Shown: positions 47,284 to 56,312, numbered from the stretch's first letter. The stretch: DNA of 64,000 nucleotides from Streptomyces inusitatus (GCF_014651115.1 NZ_BMWG01000020.1:92994-156993), one strand, 5' to 3'. Notes: a model not told the origin generated them from the letters alone. Made by a program: numbers and translations.

Positions 47284-49740
47284 ATGTCAGCGTTCGAGCA
47301 GCCTCGTCCGGCACCGGCCGTGCCCCGCGACGTTCCGGCGGCGGCCGAGTCCTCGGCCCGCCCGCCCGGGCTCCCGCCCGGGCCGGTGTCCCTCGGCGTC
47401 GCCGCGCTGCTCCTCGACGCCCAGCCGGGCGGCGGCCCTTCGGGACGTGCCCGGCTCGACGTGCTCCGGCAGGCGGAGGGCGATCCACTGACGATCGTCG
47501 AGCTCTCCCGGACGTGTCCCCCCGTCCTGGCGGACGCGGCCCTCGTGAGCGGGAGCATGTCCGGGAGGGGACCCTCCCTCCGGTCCACGCCGCGTGTCCG
47601 AGGCGCGTACCGGGAGCATCTGGGGGCCCTGCCGGAGGCGACCCGGCGAGCTCTGCTGTACGCCGCCGCGGCCTGGCCCGACGACGAACTCCGCACGGTG
47701 ATGGCCGCGCTGGACTCCGACGACCTCTCGGTGTGGGATCCGGCGGAGGAGAGCGGCCTGATCACCGTCGCCGACGGCCGCCTGGCGTTCGGCCGTCCGC
47801 TGATCCGTGCGGCGGCGTTCCACGGTCCGTCGGCCGGGGCGCGTCAGCGAGCTCATCGCGACCTGGCGGCGGCATCGGACCAGAGCCCGGCGAGCCGCGC
47901 CCGGCATCTGGCGGAGGCGTCGATCGGGCCGGACGAGACAGTGGCGGAAGCCCTCGACGCCGCCGCGGCCGGACACCGCCTGACCGGTGACCTCTTCGCT
48001 GCCGCGAGGGCCCTGGAGCAGGCGGCACGGCTCAGTGTCCGCGACCCGGACCGGGCCCGCCGGCTCGCCGGCGCGCTGGCCGCCGCGAGCTGTCTGGGGA
48101 ACCCGGAGTGGGTACGCGACCTGTACGAGCGCTTCAGCGGGGTGAACCACGACCCGGAGCAGCGCTGCGTCGCCGCCTGCGCCATGGCGGGCGCGCTCTC
48201 CCTGCTCTCCTTCCAGCGCGAGGCGTTCGGTCTTCTGCTCGACGCCTTTCGGCAGTCGCCGCCGAGCACGGCCGCCACCTCCTTCGCGCTGGCCGCGCTG
48301 GCCGCTTCGGTCTCACGGCAATCGGGTCTGGCCGACCACCGCCGAGCGCTGCCGCGGCTGCTCGCCCACGCCGACCGGATGTCGCGGAAGGCCGGCCCGC
48401 GGAAGGGACGCCCGGCGGCGGCCGGTCCGACGGCGGACGGCGCGGACACCGCCGTCACCGGACCGGCGGAAGAGCGGAACCCCGAACTCGCGGGGTCCGG
48501 AGCCCTCGTCGCCCTGTGCGCCCCGCCGACGGGACCCTCGGGAGCGCTCTCCGGCACCGGTACGGAGTCGTCCGGCCACGCTGCCACCCGGGAGGCCGCC
48601 CGGTTGCTGACCGCCGCCTCGGTGGCGTACCACACCGACCGGTCGGAGCTGTGCGCGGAACTGTACCGGCGGGCGAGCGGCCCGCGCGGGGCGCGAGGAG
48701 CGCTCGGCCCGACGCTGTGGGAACTCCCCGCCCAGGTGGACACCCTGATCGCCCTGGGCCGTTGGGCGGAGGCCGAGGCGCTCGCCGCGGACGGCCGCTC
48801 CGTCGCCGCCGTGCACCGGCTGCCCCGCCTCGACATGGACCTGGAGGCGCTCACGGTGACCCTGCGAGCGCTGCGCGGCGACCCGGACCCAGACCCGGTC
48901 CCGGCCGCGCTCACGTACGATCCGCGGCCGCCGCAGCGGCCGACTGCCTCCCGTGTGCTGTTCACAGGGCCCCACTGGCGTTCCGTCAGCCTGGACGAGA
49001 ACCGGGCGACCAGGGCCAGGATGCTGCGCGCCTGCGGTCTGTCCGCACTGTCCCTGGGGGACTCCGACGGTGCTTACCGGCATTTTCGTGCCCTGTACGG
49101 AGAGGACGGCGCGCCGCTCGACGCCTCTGTGGCCCCCCGGGCGATCGCCGAGCTGGCCGAGTCCGCCGCGCGGGCCGGCCGCCGCGCGGCGGCGGCGCGG
49201 GTGCTTGCCGGGGTACGCGAAGGACTCGGGGACCGGCCGACCTCCCGGATGTCCCTCCTGACGCACCACGCGGCCGCGCTCGTCGAGGAACGGGGCGACC
49301 CGGAAGCCCACTTCCGCCTTGCTCTGGCCGGCACGGCGGGGGAGACCTGGCCGCTGGAGCGCGCCCGGACCCGGCTCCACTACGCGGTGTGGCTGCGGCG
49401 GCGGCGACGCCCCCTGGAGGCTCGTACCCAGCTCGCCGCCGCCCTGGAGGCCGCCGTACGCCTCGGCGCCCGGGGTCTGGCCGGGACGGCACGGGGCGAA
49501 CTGCGGGCGGCGGGCGCGGCGGAGGCCGCCGGGGTCCTCGCCCCGGTGCCCCGGCTGGACGAACTGACCCCCCAGCAGGAGCGGATCGCCCGCCTCGCCG
49601 CGGGCGGACTCACGAACCGGGAGATCGGCGAGCGGCTCTTCCTGTCGCCGCGCACCGTGGGCTCGCATCTCTACCAGGTCTATCCCAAGCTGGGCATCAG
49701 CAGCCGCCGCCAACTGCGGGACGTGCTGAGCGGGACCTGA
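47284..49740 (+). CDS. LAL-type LuxR regulator lacking the AAA ATPase module
   Basis: Regulator of 818 residues that aligns with the divergent LAL from just after the ATPase. Its VAALLLDAQPGGGPSGRARL matches the AAGLLLDAQPYRPRGRVRTL segment of that protein around residue 205, and both then share blocks such as LPEATRRALL. It ends in a normal LuxR HTH (LTPQQERIARLAAGGLTNRE then TVGSHLYQVYPKLGI). No Walker A motif occurs anywhere. It is therefore a naturally ATPase-less LAL paralogue, possibly working as partner or competitor of the neighbour. The ATG at 47284 has a GGAG box 5 bases upstream. Confidence 0.92.
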   Translation: MSAFEQPRPAPAVPRDVPAAAESSARPPGLPPGPVSLGVAALLLDAQPGGGPSGRARLDVLRQAEGDPLTIVELSRTCPPVLADAALVSGSMSGRGPSLRSTPRVRGAYREHLGALPEATRRALLYAAAAWPDDELRTVMAALDSDDLSVWDPAEESGLITVADGRLAFGRPLIRAAAFHGPSAGARQRAHRDLAAASDQSPASRARHLAEASIGPDETVAEALDAAAAGHRLTGDLFAAARALEQAARLSVRDPDRARRLAGALAAASCLGNPEWVRDLYERFSGVNHDPEQRCVAACAMAGALSLLSFQREAFGLLLDAFRQSPPSTAATSFALAALAASVSRQSGLADHRRALPRLLAHADRMSRKAGPRKGRPAAAGPTADGADTAVTGPAEERNPELAGSGALVALCAPPTGPSGALSGTGTESSGHAATREAARLLTAASVAYHTDRSELCAELYRRASGPRGARGALGPTLWELPAQVDTLIALGRWAEAEALAADGRSVAAVHRLPRLDMDLEALTVTLRALRGDPDPDPVPAALTYDPRPPQRPTASRVLFTGPHWRSVSLDENRATRARMLRACGLSALSLGDSDGAYRHFRALYGEDGAPLDASVAPRAIAELAESAARAGRRAAAARVLAGVREGLGDRPTSRMSLLTHHAAALVEERGDPEAHFRLALAGTAGETWPLERARTRLHYAVWLRRRRRPLEARTQLAAALEAAVRLGARGLAGTARGELRAAGAAEAAGVLAPVPRLDELTPQQERIARLAAGGLTNREIGERLFLSPRTVGSHLYQVYPKLGISSRRQLRDVLSGT

Positions 49741-49860
49741 CGCGTGAGCGGAACGACCGCGCGAACGCCGGGCGGCCCGCCGGCCGCCGGCCGTCGGCCC
49801 GGCGGCGGACCAGTCGACCGACTGATGCGTGGGCCCGGGGGACGACGGCAGGCTGACGCC

Positions 49861-50943
49861 ATGTCGAGCGAAATCAGGCTGCCTCCCGGGAGCGAGGGCC
49901 ATCGGTGGGGCACGGCCGCCGTACCGCCGGAGGGACGCGTACCGCCGGAGGGACGCGTGCTGTCGACCCGGACCGTCCCCCTTCACAAGAGTCTCGACCA
50001 CTGGCACGAGACCGTCCTCGCGCAGCTCGTGGGCATGGACCTCGTCACGGACGACGGCACCTGCGACGCCGAGATGCGCGTCGACCGGCTCGGGGCCTTA
50101 CGGATCACCACGGTCGAGTGCGGCCCCGGCACGGCCCACCGGTCGCCCGAGCGCATCGCCCGGGGCGACGGCCGGGAGGTCTTCGCCGCCGTGCTCGCCA
50201 GTGGCCGCGCCCATGCGGAACAGGACGGCCGCACCCTGGAGATGCGCCCCGGCGACGTCGCGTTCTTCGAGACCGCCCGCCCGTTCCGGACCCACTTCCC
50301 TTACCGCTTCCGGCTGGATGTCTTCGCCGTGTCCCGCGACCGGCTGGGCCTGTCCGAGGCCGAGCTCCACCGGATCACGGCCCGGCCCCTGCGACCGGAG
50401 CGGGGACCCGCCGCCCTCCTCTCGCCCTTTCTGGCCCGCCTCGCGAACTCCCCGCAGACATACCGGCAGCCGATCGCCGGACAACTCGCCGACAGCGCCG
50501 TGGACCTGCTGTCCGCCGTGGCGGCCTGGCGACTGGGCGGGAGAGCGGAGGAACCGCCCGGCGCCGAGCGGGTCCTGCTGCTGCGCGTGCGGCGGTTCAT
50601 CCGCTGGCACCTCGCGTCCCCCGACCTCACCCCCGGGACCGTCGCCCGGGCCCACGGCATCTCGGTCCGTTACCTGCACCGTCTGTTCCAGGCGGAAGGC
50701 ACCTCGATGGGCCGCTGGATCCGCGAACTCCGCCTCCAGGAGTGCCGACGCGAACTGGCCGCCGCCGCCCTGGGCCCAGGAGCGACCCCGGACGCCCGCA
50801 CGACCCTGGGGGCGGTCGCGCGCCGCTGGGGCTTCACCGGCGCGGCCCACTTCACGCGGGCCTTCCGAAGGGAGTACGGCATGTCACCCACCGCATGGCT
50901 GCGGGGCGAACGGGTCCGGTACTCGTTCCCGGGACCCCGGTGA
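49861..50943 (+). CDS. AraC family regulator (first of tandem pair, TTA codon)
   Basis: AraC/XylS regulator of 360 residues. An N-terminal AraC_binding_2-type ligand region contains FAAVLASGRAHAEQDGRTLE and MRPGDVAFFETARPFRTHFP. The C-terminal double HTH has SVRYLHRLFQAEGTSMGRWI and WGFTGAAHFTRAFRREYGMS. Codon 80 (50098-50100) is TTA, predicting bldA dependence. An 18-bp direct repeat near the start (49921-49956) duplicates the residues VPPEGR. It ends one base before the second AraC gene, so the pair forms an operon, transcribed after the ATPase-less LAL on the same strand. Confidence 0.95.
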   Translation: MSSEIRLPPGSEGHRWGTAAVPPEGRVPPEGRVLSTRTVPLHKSLDHWHETVLAQLVGMDLVTDDGTCDAEMRVDRLGALRITTVECGPGTAHRSPERIARGDGREVFAAVLASGRAHAEQDGRTLEMRPGDVAFFETARPFRTHFPYRFRLDVFAVSRDRLGLSEAELHRITARPLRPERGPAALLSPFLARLANSPQTYRQPIAGQLADSAVDLLSAVAAWRLGGRAEEPPGAERVLLLRVRRFIRWHLASPDLTPGTVARAHGISVRYLHRLFQAEGTSMGRWIRELRLQECRRELAAAALGPGATPDARTTLGAVARRWGFTGAAHFTRAFRREYGMSPTAWLRGERVRYSFPGPR

Positions 50944-50944
50944 C

Positions 50945-51964
50945 ATGGCCGGACATCCCCACCCGCCGCCCGGGCCGCCGCACCTGGCCTTCTCGACCGG
51001 GACGATGCCGCCCAAGGAGCGGGCCGCCGCCTGGCAGCGAGCCCTGTCGCAGTGTTACGTCACGGTGGAAGCGGCCATCGGCGCGGCTCCTGAGGCGTGG
51101 TCCGGCTCACTCACCGCACACTGGACGGGCACACTCCGGATCACTGCCGACATGTCCGGACCGGCCCGCGTCCGACGCACACCCGACAGCGTGGCGGCGG
51201 ACGGCCGGACGTACGTCTTCGCCCGAACGCAGCTGGAGGGATCGGTCCGCCTCGTCCAGGACGGCCGGACCGCGCATCTGACGCCGGGCGCCCTGGCCTT
51301 CCACGACGCGGCCCGGCCGTTCGCCCTGGCACTGCCGGAGCCCCAGCGGGCACACGTCCTGACGGTGCCTCGACAACTGCTCCGTGTGGACGACGCGACG
51401 CTCCGCGACATCACCGCGATCCCCGTCACGGAGACGTCCGGCGCGTCGGCCGCACTGCTGCTGCCGCTCGTGCACGGCCTCGTGCGGGAGGCCGCCGACG
51501 CCGATTCGCCGTACGGGAGCGAGGAGCTGTCCCGTACCGTCGTGGGTCTCCTCGCCGCGCTGGCGGCGCACCTGGCGGCCGAGGCCGACCGCCCGGGGGC
51601 CGGGTGGGGCCAGGTCTCCCTGCTCGAACGGATCAAGACCGCCGCGGGGGCCCGGCTCGGCGAGCCGGGGCTGTCGCCCCGCGCGCTCGCCGAGGAACAC
51701 CACATCTCCCCGCGCTATCTCCACAAGCTCTTCCGGGCCGAGGGCACCACATTCGGCCGCTGGGTGCTCGGGCGTCGTCTGTCGGAGTGCCGGGCGGAGC
51801 TCGAACGTGCCGACAGGGACCACCTCCCGGTCGCCGCGGTGGCCGCCCGATGGGGTTTCAGCAGCCCGGCACGTTTCAGCGACGCGTTCCGGGCGGCGTA
51901 CGGAGAGCCGCCCGGCCGATGGCGCGAGAGCGCCCGTGCCCGGCAGAACTCCGTGGGGCCCTGA
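50945..51964 (+). CDS. AraC family regulator (second of tandem pair)
   Basis: AraC/XylS regulator of 339 residues with the same domain order as its neighbour. An N-terminal AraC_binding_2-type region contains RTQLEGSVRLVQDGRTAHLT and GALAFHDAARPFALALPEPQ; the C-terminal HTH has ISPRYLHKLFRAEGTTFGRW and WGFSSPARFSDAFRAAYGEP. The recognition helices of the two proteins are similar but not identical, so they may bind related sites. The ATG at 50945 lies one base after the preceding stop (TGACATG). No TTA codon was seen in this copy. Confidence 0.95.
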   Translation: MAGHPHPPPGPPHLAFSTGTMPPKERAAAWQRALSQCYVTVEAAIGAAPEAWSGSLTAHWTGTLRITADMSGPARVRRTPDSVAADGRTYVFARTQLEGSVRLVQDGRTAHLTPGALAFHDAARPFALALPEPQRAHVLTVPRQLLRVDDATLRDITAIPVTETSGASAALLLPLVHGLVREAADADSPYGSEELSRTVVGLLAALAAHLAAEADRPGAGWGQVSLLERIKTAAGARLGEPGLSPRALAEEHHISPRYLHKLFRAEGTTFGRWVLGRRLSECRAELERADRDHLPVAAVAARWGFSSPARFSDAFRAAYGEPPGRWRESARARQNSVGP

Positions 51965-52187
51965 CGGCGACCGGGACGAGCCCGCCTCCGCAGAGGCGGC
52001 GACTGCCGTCGATTCCCGTACGCGGACGGTACGCGGCCGGACGTATCGTGTGTGCCGGACATCTGGGGACAGAGCGGCCTGGTTAAGGCCGGGGCCGGGG
52101 CGGCACCCGGTGGCGACGCCGACCGCCGGGATCGCGGGTGACGGAGTGCGGTGGCCCGGTGGCGACGCCTTCCGCGGCTGCTTCTGT

Positions 52188-52661
52188 TCAGTCCGGCTTC
52201 TTGACTGCCGCGCTCTGAGCCCGCGCCACCTGCCCGAGTGCCTCCTTGAAGGCGGCGTATGTCTTCTCGCCCAGGGACTTCGCGTGACGTTGCTCGATCG
52301 CGCGCATGATGGCGGCGGCCGTCTCCATCTGGAGCAGACCGCGTTCGGTGGGGCGTACCAGCTTGGCGCGGCGGTCGGCGGGGTCGGGGGCGCGTTCGAC
52401 GTAGCCGAGGCGTTCCAGGTCGTCGACGAGTGTGCCGATCACCTGTTTGTGCTGGCCGGACAGGCGGGCCAGTTCGCTGGCGCGGATCCCCTCGGGGCGC
52501 AGATGGGCCAGGACGGCTCCTGAGCGCGGCAGGATGTCGTCGAAGCCCCGCTCGGCGAGCGTGGCGAACAGCTCACGGTGGACGGAGAACAGGACCCGGG
52601 CCGCGAGCACCCCCAGATCCGGCCCCGGATCCGTCTGCCGGTCGCCGGTCAATGCGCCCAC
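52188..52661 (-). CDS. MarR family transcriptional regulator
   Basis: Winged-helix MarR protein of 157 residues. The HTH and wing are clear: IRASELARLSGQHKQVIGTL and VDDLERLGYVERAPDPADRR, the D-x-R-D/R wing signature. It starts with a GTG at 52661 preceded by a GGAAGGAAGG stretch. It is divergent from the isochorismatase-like gene, and an inverted repeat ACTGAC-N7-GTCAGT lies between them just upstream of that gene. The natural reading is a MarR repressor of the hydrolase that responds to the hydrolase substrate or a related aromatic. Confidence 0.94.
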   Translation of the reverse strand: MGALTGDRQTDPGPDLGVLAARVLFSVHRELFATLAERGFDDILPRSGAVLAHLRPEGIRASELARLSGQHKQVIGTLVDDLERLGYVERAPDPADRRAKLVRPTERGLLQMETAAAIMRAIEQRHAKSLGEKTYAAFKEALGQVARAQSAAVKKPD

Positions 52662-52801
52662 GCCTTCCTTCCTCTTCCTTCATGCCTTCGCCGTTGCCTA
52701 TGCAGCGGCCTGACCGGCGAGTTTAGCCGCCCGGCCAGTCCGTGCGCCGCACCCTCCCCAACTCCCGCTTGCCATCCGGGCGATGGTCGCCTAGATTCAA
52801 A

Positions 52802-52840
52802 GTCGTCACTAAAACTGACTATCAAGGTCAGTGACTAAAT
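52802..52840. promoter_or_regulatory. MarR operator candidate upstream of the isochorismatase-like gene
   Basis: Arms ACTGAC (52814-52819) and GTCAGT (52827-52832) are separated by 7 bp; the wider segment also contains the direct repeat GTCACTAAA / GTGACTAAA (from about 52805 and 52831). The site lies 26-44 bp before the ATG at 52858 in an AT-richer pocket, overlapping the probable promoter. MarR binding is inferred from the divergent gene. Confidence 0.7.
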
Positions 52841-52857
52841 CCTTCTGAGGAGACACC

Positions 52858-53484
52858 ATGAACGAGCGCGGCAAGTACCTGGAGCCGGTCACCCGAGAGA
52901 ACGCCGCCGTGGTCCTGGTCGACCACCAGGTCGGTCTGCTCTCGGGCGTCCGGGACATTCCGGTGGCCGAGCTGAAGCACAATGCGGCGGCGCTGGCGCG
53001 GGCCGCGACCGCGCTGGGCATCCCGCTGGTGGTGACGACCACCGCGGCCGACAGCATGTGGGGACCCACCGCCCCCGAACTGGTCGAGGCGCTCCCCGCC
53101 GGGCAGGAGATCATCGACCGCAGCTCGGTCAACGCCTGGCACGACGACCGGGTCCGCGAGGCCGTCGAGGCCACCGGCCGTCAGAAGCTGATCTTCGCCG
53201 GAGTGTCCCTGGAGGTCTGCGCGGCCCTGCCCGCGTACGCCGCGACCGCGGCGGGCTACGACGCCTATGTGGCCGTGGACGCCTCCGGAACCTTCAGTCA
53301 GGCCAAGCGGGAGGCGGGGCTGGCGCGCATGCAGCAGGCGGGCGTCATCCTCAGCGACTACGCCACCCTCATGGTCGAGGCCCTCGGGGACAACGCCGCG
53401 CCCGAGTCCGCCGCCGTGTACGCCGCGCTCGACATGCCCTTCGCCGTCCTGGTCGGCCAGATCGCGGCCGCCCACCGGTCCTGA
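52858..53484 (+). CDS. isochorismatase-like cysteine hydrolase, MarR-linked
   Basis: Hydrolase of 208 residues of the YcaC-like group. The triad residues are Asp in VVLVDHQVGLLSG, Lys in TGRQKLIFAG and Cys in VSLEVCAALPA. It differs from the copy at 41488-42150 in its C-terminus and lacks the extra 12 residues at the N-terminus, so it is a paralogue rather than a recent duplicate. The ATG at 52858 follows a GAGGAG box. The adjacent divergent MarR and the operator-like repeat imply induced expression. Confidence 0.93.
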   Translation: MNERGKYLEPVTRENAAVVLVDHQVGLLSGVRDIPVAELKHNAAALARAATALGIPLVVTTTAADSMWGPTAPELVEALPAGQEIIDRSSVNAWHDDRVREAVEATGRQKLIFAGVSLEVCAALPAYAATAAGYDAYVAVDASGTFSQAKREAGLARMQQAGVILSDYATLMVEALGDNAAPESAAVYAALDMPFAVLVGQIAAAHRS

Positions 53485-53667
53485 CGCGACGGTGAACCAC
53501 CCCGGCCTTCGTGGTGGAGCGGCCGCGGCGGCCGGCGAGGCACCGCGTTCGGGGTGACCGTCACGTCGACGAAGGCCCGCTCGTGGTCGGCCTCGCACTG
53601 CGGCTCTCCCTCCGCGGTGTCTTGGGGAAGGGGCACCTGTGCCGGGTCGCGGGTCGCGAGTCGTGGG

Positions 53668-55233
53668 TCATGCCGGGGCCAATGCCTTGGCTGTGGTGTC
53701 GAAGGCGGCGATGTGATCGGCCGTGATGATGTCGGCGATGTATCCGTCCGGCCGGATCAGGACCAGGCCGCTGGTGGTGCCGTAGAGGTCGGTCATCTTG
53801 CCGGTGGTGTCGATGAGGGCGTTGCCGGGGCCGTCGCGGTGGTGGACGCGGTAGCGGTGGAGTTCGGCGCCGCCGGCGGGCCAGGTCAGGTCGGGAAGTG
53901 CGGTGGCGGCGTCGGTGTCGAAGGCCAGCAGAGTGAAGTGCGGCCCCCGGTACAGGTCGAAGAGGCGGCGCGAGGTGCCGGGCCCGGTGCAGGGGGCGTC
54001 GGGTGCGCGATCGCCCGCGGCCAGGGTTCTGGTTGCTGGGGCGCCGGCGGGGGCCAGGGGGCCACCGCGGTAGGAGAGCGAGAGCTGCCGCTCCTCGTCG
54101 CCGCGTTTGAGGCCGGCCAGGCGGTGCTGGGAGAGGTTTTGGTAGAGCTCGCTGGACCTGCCGAGGACGCGTGCGGCGATCGGCCGCCGCTCGGCCTCGT
54201 AGGTGTCGAGGAGTGCGTCGGGTGCGCCCGCGATGACCTGGCCGAGCTTCCAGCCCAGGTTGTACGCGTCCTGCACTCCGGTGTTGAGTCCTTGTGCGCC
54301 GGCCGGGGTGTGGACGTGGGCGGCGTCGCCCGCCAGGAGGACGCGGCCGGTGCGGTAGTGCTCCACGAGCCGGACGTTGGGCCGGAAGACCGAGGTCCAG
54401 GTGATGTCGCGCAGCCGCAGACCGGTGAGCGCGCGGAGGCGGGCGGTGAGCGCGTCGTGGTCGAGGTCCGGTGTCTCGTCCGGCCTCAGCTTGATCATGA
54501 TCTGGAACTGGTCGGAGTGCGGCAGTGGACAGGCCCCGACGGACGTGCCGTGCGTGCGCGGCCATATGTGCCACCGGTCGCGTGACAGGTCGTCGATGGT
54601 TCCGTCGATGAGAAGCGTGCGGTCGGAGTCGTCGGTTTCCCCGGTGAAGCGCAGTCCGGCGTGGGTGCGTACGGTGCTGGCGCCCCCGTCGGCGCCCACC
54701 AGGTATGTGCTGTGGATCTTCTCGCCGGAGGCCAGCGTCGACGTCACGCCGTGGGCGTCCTGCTCGAAGGCTTCCAGCGCGGTGCCGAATTCGACGCGCA
54801 GGCCGAGGCGGCCGAGGAGGCGGTGCAGGATGGCGTCGGTGCGATGCTGCGGCAGCAGCAGGATGTCGGGGTACGGCACGTCGGGGGTCCGCCGGTTCCT
54901 CCGCTGCATCCTCCACGGCGCGGTGAGCGGTCCGAGGTGCAGACCGGCGAGCGGGTAGGGGCCGCCTTCCGCGTGTGCTTCGTGCAGTACCCCGAGGTCT
55001 TCGAGCACTTCCTGGGTCCGGGGCTGGAGGCCCTTCGCCCGGGAACCTGTGAAGGCGCGCGGCGCCTTGTCGATGAGGCGGACGCGCAGGCCCCGACGGA
55101 GCAGGTCGGCCGCCAGGGTGGAGCCGACCGGGCCGGCTCCGGCGATGAGGACGTCGATGTCGTGGCGTTGTCCGGTCGTGCTGACCGGTTCGACCGCCGT
55201 GAAGGATCCCGCTTCATCAACGCGGTCTGTCAT
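53668..55233 (-). CDS. FAD-dependent aromatic monooxygenase (PheA/TfdB/RdmE type)
   Basis: Flavoprotein hydroxylase of 521 residues. The FAD-binding GxGxxG is DVLIAGAGPVGSTLAADLLR, the DG motif is YLVGADGGASTVR, and the GD motif is GRVLLAGDAAHVHTPAGAQG, followed by LNTGVQDAYNLGWKL. A C-terminal thioredoxin-like domain is present. Members hydroxylate phenols, polyketides or rifamycin-like substrates; some inactivate rifamycins. The ATG at 55233 has GGTGGA just upstream; a GTG at 55245 is in frame. It is divergent from a TetR gene with a multi-site operator between them, an arrangement typical of inducible detoxification. Confidence 0.95.
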   Translation of the reverse strand: MTDRVDEAGSFTAVEPVSTTGQRHDIDVLIAGAGPVGSTLAADLLRRGLRVRLIDKAPRAFTGSRAKGLQPRTQEVLEDLGVLHEAHAEGGPYPLAGLHLGPLTAPWRMQRRNRRTPDVPYPDILLLPQHRTDAILHRLLGRLGLRVEFGTALEAFEQDAHGVTSTLASGEKIHSTYLVGADGGASTVRTHAGLRFTGETDDSDRTLLIDGTIDDLSRDRWHIWPRTHGTSVGACPLPHSDQFQIMIKLRPDETPDLDHDALTARLRALTGLRLRDITWTSVFRPNVRLVEHYRTGRVLLAGDAAHVHTPAGAQGLNTGVQDAYNLGWKLGQVIAGAPDALLDTYEAERRPIAARVLGRSSELYQNLSQHRLAGLKRGDEERQLSLSYRGGPLAPAGAPATRTLAAGDRAPDAPCTGPGTSRRLFDLYRGPHFTLLAFDTDAATALPDLTWPAGGAELHRYRVHHRDGPGNALIDTTGKMTDLYGTTSGLVLIRPDGYIADIITADHIAAFDTTAKALAPA

Positions 55234-55252
55234 GTCGTCCACCAACCCGCCT

Positions 55253-55300
55253 AATGGCTACGGTGTATCCGAAATTACTTTCGGGCACACCGTAGCCATT
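55253..55300. promoter_or_regulatory. 48-bp palindromic TetR operator (two mirror-image sites)
   Basis: AATGGCTACGGTGT (55253-55266) and ACACCGTAGCCATT (55287-55300) form a perfect 14-bp inverted repeat, and CCGAAA (55269-55274) and TTTCGG (55279-55284) a nested one. Each half contains GGCTACGG-N5-CCGAAA, so two copies of one site face each other. The element starts 20 bp upstream of the monooxygenase ATG and probably covers its promoter. Confidence 0.85.
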
Positions 55301-55420
55301 TTCTGCCGCGCGGTCCACACGCCCCCCCATCCCGCCCTGGCCGGGCGGAAGCGGGGCGGAGGGAAGGCCCGGGGCGCTCTGGCGGTGACGTGACGGCACT
55401 GGGCCGACAGGAAGTAATGT

Positions 55421-55439
55421 GGCTACGGAATGACCGAAA
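55421..55439. promoter_or_regulatory. third copy of the TetR site, GGCTACGG-N5-CCGAAA
   Basis: GGCTACGG (55421-55428), five bases, then CCGAAA (55434-55439): the same half-sites and spacing as in the 48-bp palindrome. It lies 53 bp before the tetR ATG at 55492, where it could mediate autoregulation. Exact recurrence of both words with conserved spacing supports a specific site. Confidence 0.75.
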
Positions 55440-55491
55440 CGCTGTGCGCGCGGAGCGGCACCCATCTCGCCCGACAGAAAGGTTCTCGGAC

Positions 55492-56247
55492 ATGGCCGCT
55501 GCCACCCCGGACGCCCCCGGGGCCGCGCCCGTACCGGGCAGTCCGGCCTGGTGGGCCGACCGCCCCGAGCCGCGCGGCGCGCCCCGCCGCGGCCGTCCCG
55601 CTCTGGACACCGACCACATCATCGCCACGGCCCTGCGCCTCGTCGACGAGCACGGCGCCCAGGCCTTCTCCCTGCGCATGCTCGCCGACGCCCTCGGCTC
55701 CGGCACCGCCACCCTGTATCGCCACTTCGCGAGCAAGGACGAGATCCTGGCCCATCTCGTCGACCGCGTTCTGGGGGAGGTCGATCTGAGCGACCTCGAC
55801 GCCCTCGCCACCTGGCAAGAAGTGCTCGCCGCCATGGCCCACCGCTTCTACGGCGCACTGCGCCGCCACCCCAACGCCGTCCCCCCGCTCATGGCCCAGG
55901 TCCCCGTCGGCCCCAACGGACTCGCCCAGCGCGAACGCGTCCTGCACGCCCTCCTGGACCGCGGAGTCCCCGTCGGCCTCGCCGCCCGAGCGTTCACCGC
56001 CATCGGCCACTACGTCATCGGCTTCACCGCCCAGCAGCACGGCCCCACAGTCGCATCCCCCGACGCCGCCCCCCAACTCGCCTCCTTCTACCGGCGGCTG
56101 GACCCCACCGCGTACCCGGCCATCACGCGGGCCGCCGCCACCCTCACCTCCGTACCGCTCATCGAGGAGTTCCGCTTCGGCCTCGACCTCCTCATCACCG
56201 GCCTTGAACGCCACGCCCCTCGTACACCGGCACCGGCAGGCCCGTAG
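55492..56247 (+). CDS. TetR family regulator (TetR_C_1 type)
   Basis: TetR protein of 251 residues. A disordered Ala/Pro-rich arm of about 40 residues precedes the HTH (RRGRPALDTDHIIATALRLV and FSLRMLADALGSGTATLYRH then FASKDEILAHL). The C-terminal domain with LAQRERVLHALLDRGVPVGL and AIGHYVIGFTAQQH is of the classical tetracycline-repressor type. It is divergent from the FAD monooxygenase, with three copies of a shared site between them, so it is very probably its repressor and autorepressor. The ATG at 55492 has an AAAGG box; longer in-frame starts would run through the operator. Confidence 0.93.
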   Translation: MAAATPDAPGAAPVPGSPAWWADRPEPRGAPRRGRPALDTDHIIATALRLVDEHGAQAFSLRMLADALGSGTATLYRHFASKDEILAHLVDRVLGEVDLSDLDALATWQEVLAAMAHRFYGALRRHPNAVPPLMAQVPVGPNGLAQRERVLHALLDRGVPVGLAARAFTAIGHYVIGFTAQQHGPTVASPDAAPQLASFYRRLDPTAYPAITRAAATLTSVPLIEEFRFGLDLLITGLERHAPRTPAPAGP

Positions 56248-56312
56248 GCCAGGGCGCGGTGCTCCTCCGCCGGACGCCACCGGGCGGAAGAACCGCGGAG
56301 CGGCCCCGTGAA

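Noticed and set aside
44322..47765. LAL regulator extended to 1147 residues
   Set aside because: The extra N-terminal 200 residues are Ser/Arg/Pro-rich and antisense to the divergent gene. The ATG at 47126 has a good ribosome-binding site.
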